Of a stretch of DNA of 64,000 nucleotides, positions 1 to 10,480 are shown piece by piece. The notes under the pieces were generated by a model. It saw only the letters and a program-made list of their open reading frames with translations. It made no database searches and was not told where the DNA came from. Every line of letters starts with the position of its first letter. The first letter of the stretch is position 1. The stretch comes from Luidia sarsii (Eukaryota > Echinodermata > Asteroidea > Paxillosida > Luidiidae): NCBI GenBank assembly GCA_949987565.1, contig OX465104.1, positions 5,299,248 through 5,363,247 of the forward strand, written 5' to 3'. The translations under genes and the position numbers were made by a program.

Positions 1-228
1 TGACCCGTATTTGTCAACCAGACGACGGTCACCAGTGCACTGTAACGCCTAACGGAGTGTGACTCTGCTGTGTGACCTGATGTTTAAGCTCAAGTCCTCT
101 ACCTTTTCAGCCAATTTTTGCAAGATTCAAATTGATCAGCTATGGCTATTGCCAAGAACATTACTTTGGGTAGAATACTGCAGTACCAGTGAATACTGTA
201 ATACTAGTAATAGTAATACTGTATAGTA

Positions 229-394
229 CAGTGGAACGTCGCTATAACGAACATCCTGGGATCCATGAAAATAGTTTGGTATACCGGTAGCGATCGTTTG
301 TTATAGCGGTTGTAGCCACATATTGTGTACACAAAAATCGAGAGCCAAAAGGAATGTTCGGTATATCGGTGTTCATTATAGCGACATTTCACTG
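229..394. mobile_element. pogo/Tigger-like MITE with TA target site
   Basis: The ends are inverted repeats (CAGTGGAACGTCGCTATAA and, on the other strand, CAGTGAAATGTCGCTATAA). TA flanks both ends (227-228, 395-396). CAGTG-type termini are typical of pogo/Tigger members of Tc1-mariner. At 166 bp it is non-autonomous. It lies upstream of the FTCDNL1-like gene. Confidence 0.75.
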
Positions 395-554
395 TACTAA
401 ACTAAAACTACTATGCCATTTATGGTTACATGTGCAGTGCTAAAGCAGCAGCATACATGCACAGTACTTTCAATAGTAACAGTTTCAATTGAAAGCTGGC
501 CTTTAATGATGCTTACTGTAATTGTGCCGACAGGTTTGACTGTACAAGGTAACA

Positions 555-678
555 ATGCAGAGACTGGGGATAAGTCTACTAAACATTTCCGAGGGAAGGA
601 ACAAGAAGACCATTGAGGCTGTGGCTAAGGCTGCTGTGTCCTCCTGCCAGGATCTGTCAGAGGCCGACAAGCAACTAG
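555..678 (+). CDS. FTCDNL1: FTCDNL1-like exon 1 (residues 1-42)
   Basis: Encodes MQRLGISLLNISEGRNKK and the first helix. It ends CTA-G before the donor GTACTC at 679, in phase 1. A short untranslated stretch with an AG before position 534 may be the end of a 5' UTR intron, but this cannot be settled from sequence alone. Confidence 0.88.
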
Positions 679-3600
679 GTACTCACACTTGAGAGTTTTT
701 GAATATTTGAGTTACTGGCTCTTCTCAGAGCACTACTCCTCCAAAAGAGATCTGTCTTCCATGGTATCAACAGCAAACTTTCCAAATTGTGATTCCACCA
801 TGCAAACCTTCAAATCTTATCAAATTCAAAACCTGCCAAAACCATGTCTGGTGATAATAATAACATTGGATAATGTGGAGAAATTGGTTATAGTAAGTGG
901 AAGTTTTGCAGTGACACCATGCAGAACTTTTCCTTCAAGAAGGCAATGAAGGAGTGCGGCTCTGAAAAGAGCCGGTAACTCAACAAGAAATTGGTCGGAA
1001 TCGGCTGGTTAGTTGATTGGACGGTCAGTTTGTCGGATAATCCAAAATGGCTGATGTCTTTTAAACAAAATGAAAATTCCAATTGATCCAAACTGTCATA
1101 ATTCTCGATTATTTGAGATAATAATCTTCACTTACGGTATTGAGAGGGATGTGGTGGGAAAAGTACTGTCTCAAGATTGGTGAAAACTTCAAACCAATAG
1201 AAACTGGAAAGCTCCCAGATGCTTTTCTATTCCTTCAGGTTTGTCATGTCAGGAATTGTCACTTTTTGTTTTCAAAATCTTAATGCGGTTCTATGAGGTT
1301 TTGCCCTTGCTCGTGAACCTGATTTTTCAATACGTGGATTTTACATTTTCCTTTTTTAGGCCTGAAGAGCAACTCGACCGTCCTGAACATCTTCTGTGAT
1401 TACGACTACAACCGCTCAGTGCTGACCATAGCTGCCCCCCTTCCACATCTGAAGAAGAGCATTTACAATGCTTGCAAGGAGGCCTATCATCTTGTGGACA
1501 TAAGTCAACAGATTGGAGGTCACCCGCGGCTGGGATCTGTGGATTTAATTCCCATCTATCCGTTATCTGGAGATGTTAGCCTGAAGGAGTGTGGTGTCAT
1601 TGCAACAGGTAAGGCCAAACAAAAAATAGTTCTGCTTCCGATTACATGGCATTTCAAAATAGGGTAGGTAGGTAGGTTTGAGTGGCTTTTAATACTTAGA
1701 CAGAGGATAACTACCGGTAATTATTACAAGTAGTGACTCTGAGGTAGAACAAATTTATTGAAAAATCAGGTTTGCGGGTCTCGAGTTCATGTCCTGGTCA
1801 TCAAATTTTTCTTTGACGATTGGTTAAATTGATTAAAACTTCAGTCAGATGATCAGATTTCCTTTGTTAATTTAATATCAAATTTTGAAGGAAAGTAATA
1901 TTGTTGGACATGTGTTTGTTTGTAGTTCTCAATGATGCATACTTTTATTGATTTATTTTTATTTATTTCTTGTTGCTCTTTGAAGGGAAGAAAAGTTGGG
2001 TAAAGAAGTGAAAAAAAAAACCCTTCAAACTTGCTCAGATGAAAGAGCACGGGTCCGTTTATCCAGAGGTCTCGGGTTCAAGTCCTGGAGTCAATTTCAC
2101 AAAGCCTTACGATGCATCGTAACTCAACTTGCGATGAATAACCCATCGTAAGTTGTGACACACCGTGTGGTTTCTGTGCAGTGCTCGTTGTCTTGCGATT
2201 GATCGTAAGTTACGACGGGTTTGGTGAAATCGACTGCTGGTCCAGTCAAATTTTGCCAATTTTTCAACTTGATACAAAAAATGTTGCATACTGCTTACTG
2301 ACTAAAATTACCAAAATGCAAATCTCAAAATTTAGTGGGCCTGACGTTTCGATCCTAGCAGGACCTTTCTCAAAGGCAGAGTGTCACTCTGCCTTTGAGA
2401 AAGGTCCTGCTAGGATCGAAACGTCAGGCCCACTAAATTTTGGAATTTTTCAACTTGTTCAAAAGTTCCTCGTCAGTTTTTTCCTTTGTTTATTTGACTC
2501 AGTTTTTCTTGCGATTGCTTGCAGATATTGCATCCAGTCTTGCCAAAGACATCCCGGGCACTTCCTTCTTTTTATTTGGCACCTCCGATGTCCCCGCCCA
2601 GAGGGATCTTGTAGCGAGACGCAAGCAGGTTGGTTGGTTCCTTGGCGAGCACGACACAGACTACGGGCGTCTTCAAGAAGACTTGGGATGCAGACCATCG
2701 AGGAGATACGGATTGACGGGTAAGAGGAGGACGAGGAGACCGATCCATTTTACGGAGAAAAGGGAAGCCGATCTAACTTTTATTTTCAGAGTTGCCATTT
2801 TGACTTGAATGAGGTAGTTGAGGATCGAATCTTGAAAGCTAGAAGCAATGAAAAAACAAAAGCAGGATTTTTAGTACTGGGGTAATTTGCCCAAAATGTA
2901 AACCACCATTGACACAAAATTGTAATGAATCTGTCAGCTAACGAATAAAGCTAAAATTTCCAGTATTGTCAAAGTAAATGGACTTAAATCACACCTTTTT
3001 TGCATTGTGGCCTGTGGAAAATTGTTCAACGTACTACATGTACAACACCAACTGAAAATGTAAACAGCGCCCTCTGTTGACAGAATGTTTACTCTGTGGA
3101 AGACTGCCATGGTGGATTTCCAGAGGTTCTGGCGGAGTCGGGTTAAAATAAGAATCTAAGCAGACTTTCACTTATTTGAATGTGTACAGTATTTGAATCA
3201 ATGTTGCCATGGAAATCATCTATCCTTTCTGATTCAGGTGCTGGTGCATCCCTATATGTGACAAACTACAATGTTTCCATAGAAACAAAGGATGTATCCA
3301 TCGGTCATGAGATTGCTCGACGGATCCGTTCCTCCACTCCCGGGGGGTTACCTGGGGTCAAAGTGATGGCTTTCGACCACGAGGGCAGTGTTGAAATCGC
3401 CTGCAATGTAGAGCATGTTCCGAGCACATGTGATGTCAGTAGCGCAGCCCCAGCATCATCATCTCCTGGTTGGAGATCACAAGAGGACAGTGTTTACAAT
3501 GGAGTGTCTTATACAGCGCCTGCCACCATAGAGAGTACAGTGAAGAAGCTGGCTATTGAGTACGGTGTTGGGTTGATTGGAACATCCATCATTGGATTCA

Positions 3601-3692
3601 CACCTCACGAAGCTGAACAGTTGGCCGTTCGTGCCCTGAGATCTGGCCAGGCTGAATTTTGGAGGACCCGAGTGTCTGGAGCTACGATGTGA
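555..3692 (+). CDS. FTCDNL1: FTCDNL1-like formiminotransferase-domain protein (4 exons, 340 aa)
   Basis: Exons are 555-678, 1360-1608, 2525-2719 and 3238-3692. All introns are GT-AG and phase 1, and the join is 1023 nt (340 residues plus TGA). The product matches the formiminotransferase domain of FTCD: an N-terminal NISEGRNKK segment, then a VLNIFCDYDYNRSVLTIA strand typical of FTCDNL1, then the GGHPRLGSVDLIP block (His96, equivalent to the FTCD catalytic histidine). This is followed by FLFGTSDVPAQRDLVARRKQ and a complete C-terminal subdomain from about residue 190 (YNVSIETKD, PGVKVMAF, then IIGFTPHEA near the end). FTCD moves a formimino group from formiminoglutamate to tetrahydrofolate in histidine breakdown; no cyclodeaminase domain is present here. 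Length fits the ~325-residue two-subdomain domain, unlike the short human FTCDNL1. The start is the first ATG after an in-frame TGA at 537-539, with A at -3. Whether it is catalytic is inferred only. Confidence 0.93.
690..985. repeat. Diverged family-2 hairpin-element relics in FTCDNL1 intron 1
   Basis: Positions 745-823 resemble the arm plus tail of the element at 8238 (CCATGGTATCAACAGCAAAC, then CACCATGCAAACCTTCAAATC). Positions 895-985 resemble the opposite arm, ending CTCTGAAAAGAGCCGGTAAC. Old and heavily mutated. Confidence 0.45.
1360..1608 (+). CDS. FTCDNL1: FTCDNL1-like exon 2 (residues 42-125)
   Basis: Preceded by a T-rich tract and TTTTTTAG, and followed by the strong donor GTAAGG. 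It carries the substrate-site block GGHPRLGSVDLIPIYPLSG (His96). In phase 1, out phase 1. Confidence 0.93.
1755..1805 (+). repeat. Fragment of tRNA-derived SINE
   Basis: GGTCTCGAGTTCATGTCCTGG resembles the B-box part of the SINEs described below. Only about 50 bp is recognisable. Confidence 0.35.
2041..2268 (+). mobile_element. tRNA-derived SINE interrupted by a small TIR element
   Basis: GAGCACGGGTCCGTTTATCC, then AGAGGTCTCGGGTTCAAGTCC (B box) at 2066-2086, is tRNA-like. The SINE body resumes at about 2232 (GGTCCAGTCAAATTTTGCC). Between them (about 2092-2231) lies an insert whose ends, CAATTTCACAAAGCC and GGGTTTGGTGAAATCG, are inverted repeats with internal CGTAAGTT pieces. Confidence 0.6.
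2272..2443 (-). mobile_element. Family-1 hairpin-plus-tail element with 14-bp TSD
   Basis: The tail (ATACAAAAAATGTTGC then TGCTTACTGACTAAAATTACC) is followed by a near-perfect inverted repeat (GTGGGCCTGACGTTTCGATC and its complement) centred near 2386 at GAGTG-T-CACTC. It is flanked by identical AATTTTTCAACTTG at 2258-2271 and 2444-2457. It lies in intron 2 of the FTCDNL1-like gene. Confidence 0.8.
2525..2719 (+). CDS. FTCDNL1: FTCDNL1-like exon 3 (residues 125-190)
   Basis: The acceptor is TTGCTTGCAG at 2515-2524 and the donor is GTAAGA at 2720. It encodes DIASSLAKDIPGTSFFLFG followed by ARRKQVGWFLGEHDTDYG, the end of the N-terminal subdomain. Family-1 hairpin repeats lie just upstream in intron 2 but do not touch the splice sites. 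Confidence 0.93.
3238..3692 (+). CDS. FTCDNL1: FTCDNL1-like exon 4, terminal (residues 190-340)
   Basis: The acceptor is TTTCTGATTCAG. It encodes the whole C-terminal formiminotransferase subdomain and the TGA at 3690-3692. A serine/alanine-rich loop (about residues 255-275) is probably family-specific. A TTAA-flanked MITE begins 95 bp after the stop, so the 3' UTR likely reads into it. Confidence 0.93.
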
Positions 3693-3791
3693 AGATGCGA
3701 AGTACAAGAATATTCAGCATCTTAGACATTCTTGTTATTAACGATAACAATCTCCCAATCATTTTGATTAATATTCTCCTAATCTGCTTAA

Positions 3792-4124
3792 AGCCCCTAC
3801 ACAACATTGGTAAGATCGAAAAAACAGAAATGTTCACAGATTTACATGAAACTTATACAGTTTGAAGATGGTTATAGTAGAAACCTCTCACTGAAATATT
3901 TCTGCCTAAAATGTTGTATTTTGGGAGAAATTAGTAAAAGAAATAGTTTACGTCTCACCGAGATCTAAACTCTTTTTCGGAACAGTACAGCATTAAACGC
4001 TTTTCTAGAGACTCAATTGGCGGATTGAGCTGAAATTTTCACAGGTGTACTATTTCATGCATATGTCGGATGAGACAACGTATAGACGCTATTCTTTGAC
4101 CTCGACCAATGTTGTGTAGGGGCT
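3792..4124 (+). mobile_element. MITE family A, TTAA target site
   Basis: The ends AGCCCCTACACAACATTGGT and CCAATGTTGTGTAGGGGCT are inverted repeats, with TTAA on both sides. It lies in the probable 3' UTR of the FTCDNL1-like gene. Relatives are at 36076, 42540, 57415 and 63894. Confidence 0.85.
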
Positions 4125-4129
4125 TTAAT

Positions 4130-5555
4130 TCCAAAAACAAGGAAAGGAAAACATTACCGAGAAATTTCAATTTATGAACAAGCTTTCGAAAAAAAAGCAA
4201 ACCACCATTTTTGATGTGTTTGTGAATGAAAAGAAAGCTAAGAGCAATAACCAGTGGTGCAGTGCCTTCATTGCTGGCCTTGGCTAAATGGAATTAATGA
4301 TTGATGACTTAATTGGTTGAAATCAACAATTTCAAGGTTGTTATAGGTGTAATGACTTGAGCTAACCTTCCTCAAACTCATATTGGAGGATTGTGGAGGA
4401 TTGAGGCAGTGAGGATCTTGCACAAACTCACATTGGACGATTGTGGAGGATTGATTGATTAATACGTAGTTTGTCAATAGAAATTTAAGCTTTGGATTTT
4501 TTTTTCCATTTATGTAATTATGTATCCACGATTCCGGCGTATTTTTTTTTTTTTATAAAGTTATGTACTGTACATGTGTAAAATAATTTAGCTTTTGGGG
4601 TTATATTATGGTTCACACCAAATAATTGAAAACTGTCTATTTCTGCTGTAGGAATGCCAGGATTTCTAATGAATAGCTGCTTATTGTAATTACCAAGTTG
4701 ACTCCAAGTTTGATTCAGATTTCAATCAATGAGCAAAAGTGCATTTTTTGTACCAAAGAAAGAATGTGCCCATTTGCTAGACTTGGCAGTTACTATGTTT
4801 ATTTACACATGGGTCTTTTGCATTATGAATAACTCCACTTCTTTTGTGGCATGAAGTCCTGGGCATGGTGTCTGTACATTTTTCCACTTTGGCATCTCAC
4901 CTTTGAGCACTGTGAAGGCAAAAAAAAAATGAACGAAGCCACGCACGCACGCGACATGAAAGCATTTTGTAAACACGGCAGGCACTTTTGGTACAGAGCA
5001 CAATAATCCAACCGTCCAATCCTGTCTCTTTGAACTCGGGCATAGCTGGCCCAGGATTCATGGCTCACTGAGTCCTTTCAACTGCAGAAATGTATTTATG
5101 GCAGAAGGTTATTCGCCCTCACATTGGTGCAGGTGGTTAAAGCCATCCACGGTTGGAAGGGATTAGGGTTGCAGTAAGGCAGTGGGAGAGTCGAACCTTA
5201 ATGACCGAGGCAAGGTAAAAGCTGCAGTGTGCTTTTTTTTTTAAAGTAAAGGCAGAAAAAAAACACAGATATAGTAAGTGTATTCTCCTTGAAAGTACAG
5301 CGAAGCTCTCCATCATCTTTCTGAAAAGTCTCTGACCTCATCTATATTCCAATCCTTCAAAGATTTTCTTTTATCTTTCATACTGCTTCCCAAAATACCC
5401 CATGGAGATCGAGAAAAGAGGGTAAATATGAAATGAATAAAAAGGTTTCAGACGGCAGAGATGAATTGATAGCAGATTTGCGGAGCTTGGTTAATGGAAC
5501 ACAAGGGATGCTTAGGTAAGGTAATATCCTTCTGGTCTTCACTGTCTGGCAGAGG
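4130..5555. other. Intergenic, no gene seen
   Basis: AT-rich sequence with poly-T runs near 4497-4555 and a short direct duplication of GGATTGTGGAGGATTG at about 4384-4455. Short open frames on the minus strand near 4800-5070 show no recognisable motif. Confidence 0.6.
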
Positions 5556-5559
5556 TCAA

Positions 5560-5705
5560 TCTGAAAAAGTTAGAGGGCCTGACATTTTGGATCCTTGCAC
5601 TACTTCCCTGAAAGGGTTTCTTTAGAAATCATGACCCACTGAGTGTTTCTTTGAGATAGGTCACGCTACTATCAACATGACAGGCCTTCTAACACTGAAG
5701 CTTTG
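5560..5705 (+). repeat. Diverged family-1 hairpin copy
   Basis: AGAGGGCCTGACATTTTGGATCC and, about 130 bp on, CAACATGACAGGCCTTCTAAC are recognisable but mutated arms. Confidence 0.55.
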
Positions 5706-5837
5706 CATTGATTTCAGGTCATCTTATCCAGTTTGTGACGTGTGTAGCACTAAAGGTAACTGTTACCAAATACACTCCTACTGTAATATTGAATACCGGT
5801 ATCAACTTACCGACTTCATGACCAAAATGCAAATCTA

Positions 5838-5935
5838 AAAAATGTAGAGGGCCTGACAACTAGATCCTGTCAAGACCTTTCTCAAAGGCAGAGAAAAGTC
5901 CGGCTTAGATCAAAACATAACGTCCTCTAAGTTAT
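5838..5935 (+). repeat. Diverged family-1 hairpin copy
   Basis: AGAGGGCCTGACAACTAGATCC, CTTTCTCAAAGGCAGAG, and a decayed second arm (AACATAACGTCCTCTAA). It abuts the SINE at 5936. Confidence 0.6.
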
Positions 5936-6115
5936 CTATCAATTTGAAAAATTGGCAAAGAAAACTTTGACTGGACCGGGACTTAAATCGGAGACCTCTG
6001 TATTAATGTATCAGTGCTCGTCCATTTGAGCTATCCAGCCCTTAGATGGTGGCCTTCCCAAATAGTCAACTAGTCTTTGCCGGGGTGGGGGCGCCAGTCA
6101 GAAGCAATTCAACCA
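5936..6115 (-). mobile_element. tRNA-derived SINE
   Basis: On the minus strand 6042-5970 reads as a tRNA-like head: GGGCTGGATAGCTCAAATGG (A box), then GAGCAC, then a B box close to GGTTCAAGTCC (here mutated). The 3' body is TCAAAGTTTTCTTTGCCAAT. The upstream piece with GCGCCCCCACCCCGGCAAAG recurs at 13120 and 14880. Confidence 0.75.
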
Positions 6116-6956
6116 TTAACTGCTGTAAAACTCCAAGGATCTCACCCCCGCTTTCATTCAGACACAATCAACTAATTGTTGTAAACCTTGCTACATCAGC
6201 TCGGGGATCACACAAAAAGTGGATGTAGCTTTTTTCAATTCAAGTCAAACACTCCAATTAAAGTCTCTTTACTCCAAGAATGAAACACCTTCTTTCCATA
6301 AAGCAGTATTGTACTTAGCGATTCTAAGAACAGGGACGGATTTTCACTACAGACAAAAAAGTTCAAGCATCACGGAATGGACCCAATGGCACGTGTCTCA
6401 AGCATGTGCACAATGAAGTCATTACAGCATACACCATTCAGACGCGCCTCCGTCCGTCAACAAGGTGCAAAAGTTACACAACAACAATAGAAAGTATGTG
6501 GCAGATTGTGGCGAGTTTGCGAGCGTTATCCTCCAATGGACAAGCATTTATTTGTCTTTTTTTCTTGTTTATGAAATGAATTTTTTTGTGGGGGGGGGAA
6601 TGCGACCAACTGTATCCCTGTCCTTCAACGATTAATCATGGAGCTATGATGAAATGAAGCATAGAGGAATTCCTCCATGAATGAAGAAATATGAGTTTTT
6701 CATTCAGACCATGGTTCTTTAATAATATTATTGGTTCAGTACTTTTCCATTTACAGTACGTGTCTTTCATTACAGGCAAACCATGGAGGGCAAACCTGCC
6801 AATCATCCAGTGTAATTATACATTATTTTGAAGATCCAAAGTGCAATTTCTAATAACAAAATGAGGTTACAAACATGGTTATTTAGGCGTGAAGTTGAGG
6901 GTTTTTGCGCTAAGGTCAACCGAAGTTTACGCGTACGTGTCAAAAAACAAGTATAT

Positions 6957-7155
6957 GGCCGTTTTCGAAATGAAGGCTTAGCCTATGGCTTAGGTTCAGG
7001 CTTCGTTCCCGTCTGACAACACCTGAAAATCCAGGTTGGTTGGCCTGATAGGTACAGGATATTCCCCAAGAAACTGGGGCCAAACGCTTGTTTTTAGATG
7101 TTATATTTATAAGGAGTAACTAAATATGACCGAAGCCTTCATTTCGAAAACGGCC
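6957..7155. mobile_element. Short TIR element (GGCCGTTTTCGAAATGAAGG)
   Basis: 24-bp inverted termini: GGCCGTTTTCGAAATGAAGGC at 6957 and its near-perfect complement ending at 7155. TAT is found at both flanks. About 199 bp, with no coding capacity. Confidence 0.75.
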
Positions 7156-7159
7156 TATG

Positions 7160-8223
7160 ATGCATGTAGCATGTACTCAAGTCCAAGAGGAGCAGCGCCC
7201 TCTCGCGACAATGGGAGTTCAAGATTTAGCCTGGCCTCAAGCATAATAAAGTTATTATACTTTGTATGAGCATGTCTAGGCCTATTCTTAGTAATCTTAC
7301 ACATAAAAAAGTGCTAATTTTTGACCGTTCGATGGAAAGGTCTCTTTTCTGAAACCCCATGACGTCCAGTCTCGCGAGAAGGAAAAGTCTCGCGTGGGTG
7401 GTGCTTAGACTGTCACAACGTGGTGAACAGTGAACACATTTTTTCTATAACTTAAAAGACTGCTTGCTAGCGTTAAACAAACTCATTACAACTGCAGACC
7501 TGGTGCCTTTTAGTGGTATTAAAATACCCAGAGTCTTGCCAACCGTCGAGTGACAGGACCACAGTGTTTCTATTCTTAAGACCGACCTCGAAAACCAGAC
7601 GACAGTATAATTTGGATACATTACTGTCACGCGCGTCCTGGGGGATTTGCAAGAGCCGTGATTGGTCGATTGACAGCGAAGAACGCGTAAACAAACCCGC
7701 AAAAACATTGCACGCACGTGCTTCGACGCGCGCGATCCCGGGTCGTTTTAATTGTTTTGCGCATTCTGATCTTACGCAGGCCCGAGAGTAGAATTATCTG
7801 GCATGACCATTTTTTACGGTAAAAACCCGAGCAGAACCGAGATTGCAGAAGTAATAAACTCACAGTGAAAAGGAGATAAACCATGGTAATTAAAACGCCA
7901 ACCGTAACCATCTTCATTTATACGCTATTGATAATAAATTATTGGCTGTAAATGTTTCCCCAAAAATGCATCGACCAATGAATTATCAGCATTATTTTCC
8001 TCATGCTGTCCTTCAATGATGGAGGGATTCGCAGCCCACGCTTGACAAAAATAACGACGGAATATTTGCAGTCGAAATGCTCATCTTCATCTACCAATTC
8101 ATTCGCCGTTCAAGTTTGACTGAACACCGCCTGACGTTTGAAGCTCACTGACCGACCACGAGTTTGAACTGTTTCAATTGTTCTTTCAGAATATTCACGA
8201 TGCTGTGTATTATCCCCAAAAGA
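7160..8223. other. CpG-richer intergenic stretch, no gene seen
   Basis: CpG is frequent from about 7330 to 7780, and a TCTCGCGAGA palindrome lies at 7370-7379. Overlapping open frames of 70-96 codons on both strands have no recognisable domain and look like by-products of GC content. It could contain a promoter or an untranslated first exon, but none can be assigned. Confidence 0.4.
7370..7379. promoter_or_regulatory. TCTCGCGAGA palindrome, possible core promoter element
   Basis: Exact TCTCGCGAGA, with a second TCTCGCG at 7388. This motif is a known element of TATA-less animal promoters. No transcript can be tied to it from sequence alone. Confidence 0.35.
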
Positions 8224-8237
8224 TAGATCAGGTATGA

Positions 8238-8419
8238 ATATAGGAAGGTTTGCGGTGAACACCATGTATCGGGTCTCTTAAAGGAAGAGGTATGGTTCTG
8301 AAAAGAACCTCAGGTTCTTTTCAGAACCATACCTCTTCCTTTAAGAGACCCGATACATGGTGTTCACCGCAAACCTTCCTATATTGATTCACCCACCATG
8401 CAAAGCCTTAAGTCTCATT
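8238..8419 (+). mobile_element. Family-2 hairpin-plus-tail element, perfect 74-bp arms, 14-bp TSD
   Basis: Arms 8237-8310 and 8312-8385 are exact reverse complements around a single C at 8311. A one-sided tail (GATTCACCCACCATGCAAAG then CCTTAAGTCTCATT) follows. The flanks are identical TAGATCAGGTATGA at 8224-8237 and 8420-8433. Perfect arms and an intact duplication suggest a recent insertion. Confidence 0.88.
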
Positions 8420-8433
8420 TAGATCAGGTATGA

Positions 8434-8990
8434 TGGATTGGACACACTTGCGAATATCACTCCAGAGGGCGTTGTTTGGAAGAAAACAAGACAGCCAACC
8501 CGTTCAAGGACACACAGTCTTCAAACAGCTCCGTCTGTGGTATAGCAGTGGCGTTGTCTGCCCGGCCCGGCAAGCACGAGTCAGGCCAGCTGCTCCGTCG
8601 TCGATACCAGACATCCCCCCACCCCACATCCGGACTCGGCTGTTTCGTGAAAGAATTATTATTGTCCGCTGGATTTGAGTCACGTGCCGCTCTCGCTTGA
8701 TTGGTGCGTGTGCAATGTGGCTGCATGCACAGTCGATCGTCATTGTCGGGCCGGGGAGAGAGGGGCATGTGCCGCCACTGGAGGCCTTGGGGGGCCCTGG
8801 GAGAGCACGGAGGCTAGACCAAGTGGGGTCTGCTGCTGCGAAAATTGTGGGGGGACGAGGAAACTTGGCAAGGGGGTTTATGATGTGCCTTGGTATCGGG
8901 ACTGTTTATCGCATGAATATGAAACTTGGATCGCAGTTGGATGTGCTTCGATTGCAGACAAAAGGTTAACATTTCGTAGCAGTGTCTGAC
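8434..8990. other. CpG-richer stretch with overlapping short ORFs, no recognised gene
   Basis: Open frames of 75-104 codons occur on both strands (for example 8675-8989 plus, 8457-8768 minus). They contradict one another and none shows a known motif or convincing splice context. Inverted CCAAT boxes (GATTGGTGCG near 8698) are present. Confidence 0.35.
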
Positions 8991-10480
8991 AGTGACTAAA
9001 TTGAAAGCCCCAAATTGTATAACGAGTTACTGAACTTTTCTGCATCGATGGTGAAAATAGATACGTGTTTTTGTTTAAATATAAAATTATAGGCCTAATA
9101 CTGAGGTAAAGTAACTTGTTTTGGTACTTGGTTTATAACCCTGGTTATACCCTGTGCAAGGAAATATACAGCCTTATTTACACGTTCATTATGCTTGTAT
9201 GATAAGTACGTACAAAAAGTTTAACAACGAAACAGGAACGCGAACAGCACGCGTTGTAAATTAAGCTCGCTATTATTCGAAGTAACCCTCCGTGAACGTA
9301 AAAAGGAAAGTGCTTTAAGAAAATATCCCAGTTCTGCGGAAGAACAGGGCATTTCGGTAACCCATACAAACACCAACAGCTGACTCAATACTCGGATGCA
9401 ATAGTAATAGCACGGAAGTGCAGGGAAAACCTATAATTTCTCACTTGTATTGTGAGGATCAAGGTCAGAGGCGTATTAATGGAGCGGTAGGTTGGCAAAT
9501 GGAGGAACCAGCTGCCTTTGGGTCGCACGGTTGAACGGATCAGAGCAGATTAAAACACCAACTGTACCACAACAAGGCATCACAATGGCATCAGCCCATC
9601 TAGCATCTAGATCAGAGTCCACGCGGTGCCTCGATACCAACGATTTCAAATGCTACAACCAAGCAATCAGAAGCACGAGAAGTGTTTTGTGAGGCTTTTA
9701 TTCCACCAATGAGATTTATCGAGAGTATATGCACGTCTCCTGGTAGTGGTACAGCTGGCGCCACGAACAAAAATAAAAGGCTCCTTTTTAGGTTAAACTC
9801 ACGATCATGTTTAAATGAAATTGAATTATCTTGGATTACACTTGTTTATCACTCGTAGATTATCCAAAGGTTTTTCCACGAGAAAGCCACGATCATTAGT
9901 ATAATTATTTTTTAAAGGATTTTATGGATAGATGAAGATTCAATGTATCATTATCACTTGACTAGTTTCCAACTATAATTATACTCCAATTCATATTGAA
10001 GTCCTTCCCTTCCGAAATTATCACAAATAATCTGCGTGGGAAACACCACTCAGCCAGTAATTAGAAGGTTGTGTCATTTACATTAATCAAATATGCCTAA
10101 CTGACTGCTTTAAATACTGGTTGGCATATATCTAAAAAAATTATTTTATTGAACGAACGTAAATGAAAAATGCAAAAACACCCAAAATATCTGGAAAATA
10201 ATAACGGAAAGTAACACAAAAATATTCACATAAGCTGTGGGGGGAACGCGATAACATCTGCAACCGAAAACTTATTGAAATGCGGTTGGATATAAAAAAA
10301 ACATGGACAACGGTTGGAAGTAGAAATATGAGTATGAGCAAGCAAACCTAACAAAAACGGTCTTAAACTGACACAAGGTTCTTGTTTACTTATCGATAAT
10401 AATGACATAGTGCACCAGTCAAAGATCACTCGAATAAAAAATTCATAATTTTCATAGAAATTCATTCATTCATCAACGGA
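8991..10480. other. AT-rich intergenic sequence, nothing recognised
   Basis: No gene, tandem repeat or clear transposon end was found. Confidence 0.5.

Noticed and set aside
2181..2723. 180-codon frame overlapping FTCDNL1 exon 3
   Set aside because: Built from SINE and hairpin repeat sequence; the real exon uses another frame with proper splice sites.
8430..8989. Gene in overlapping 80-104 codon frames
   Set aside because: Competing frames on both strands, no recognisable product and no consistent splice sites.
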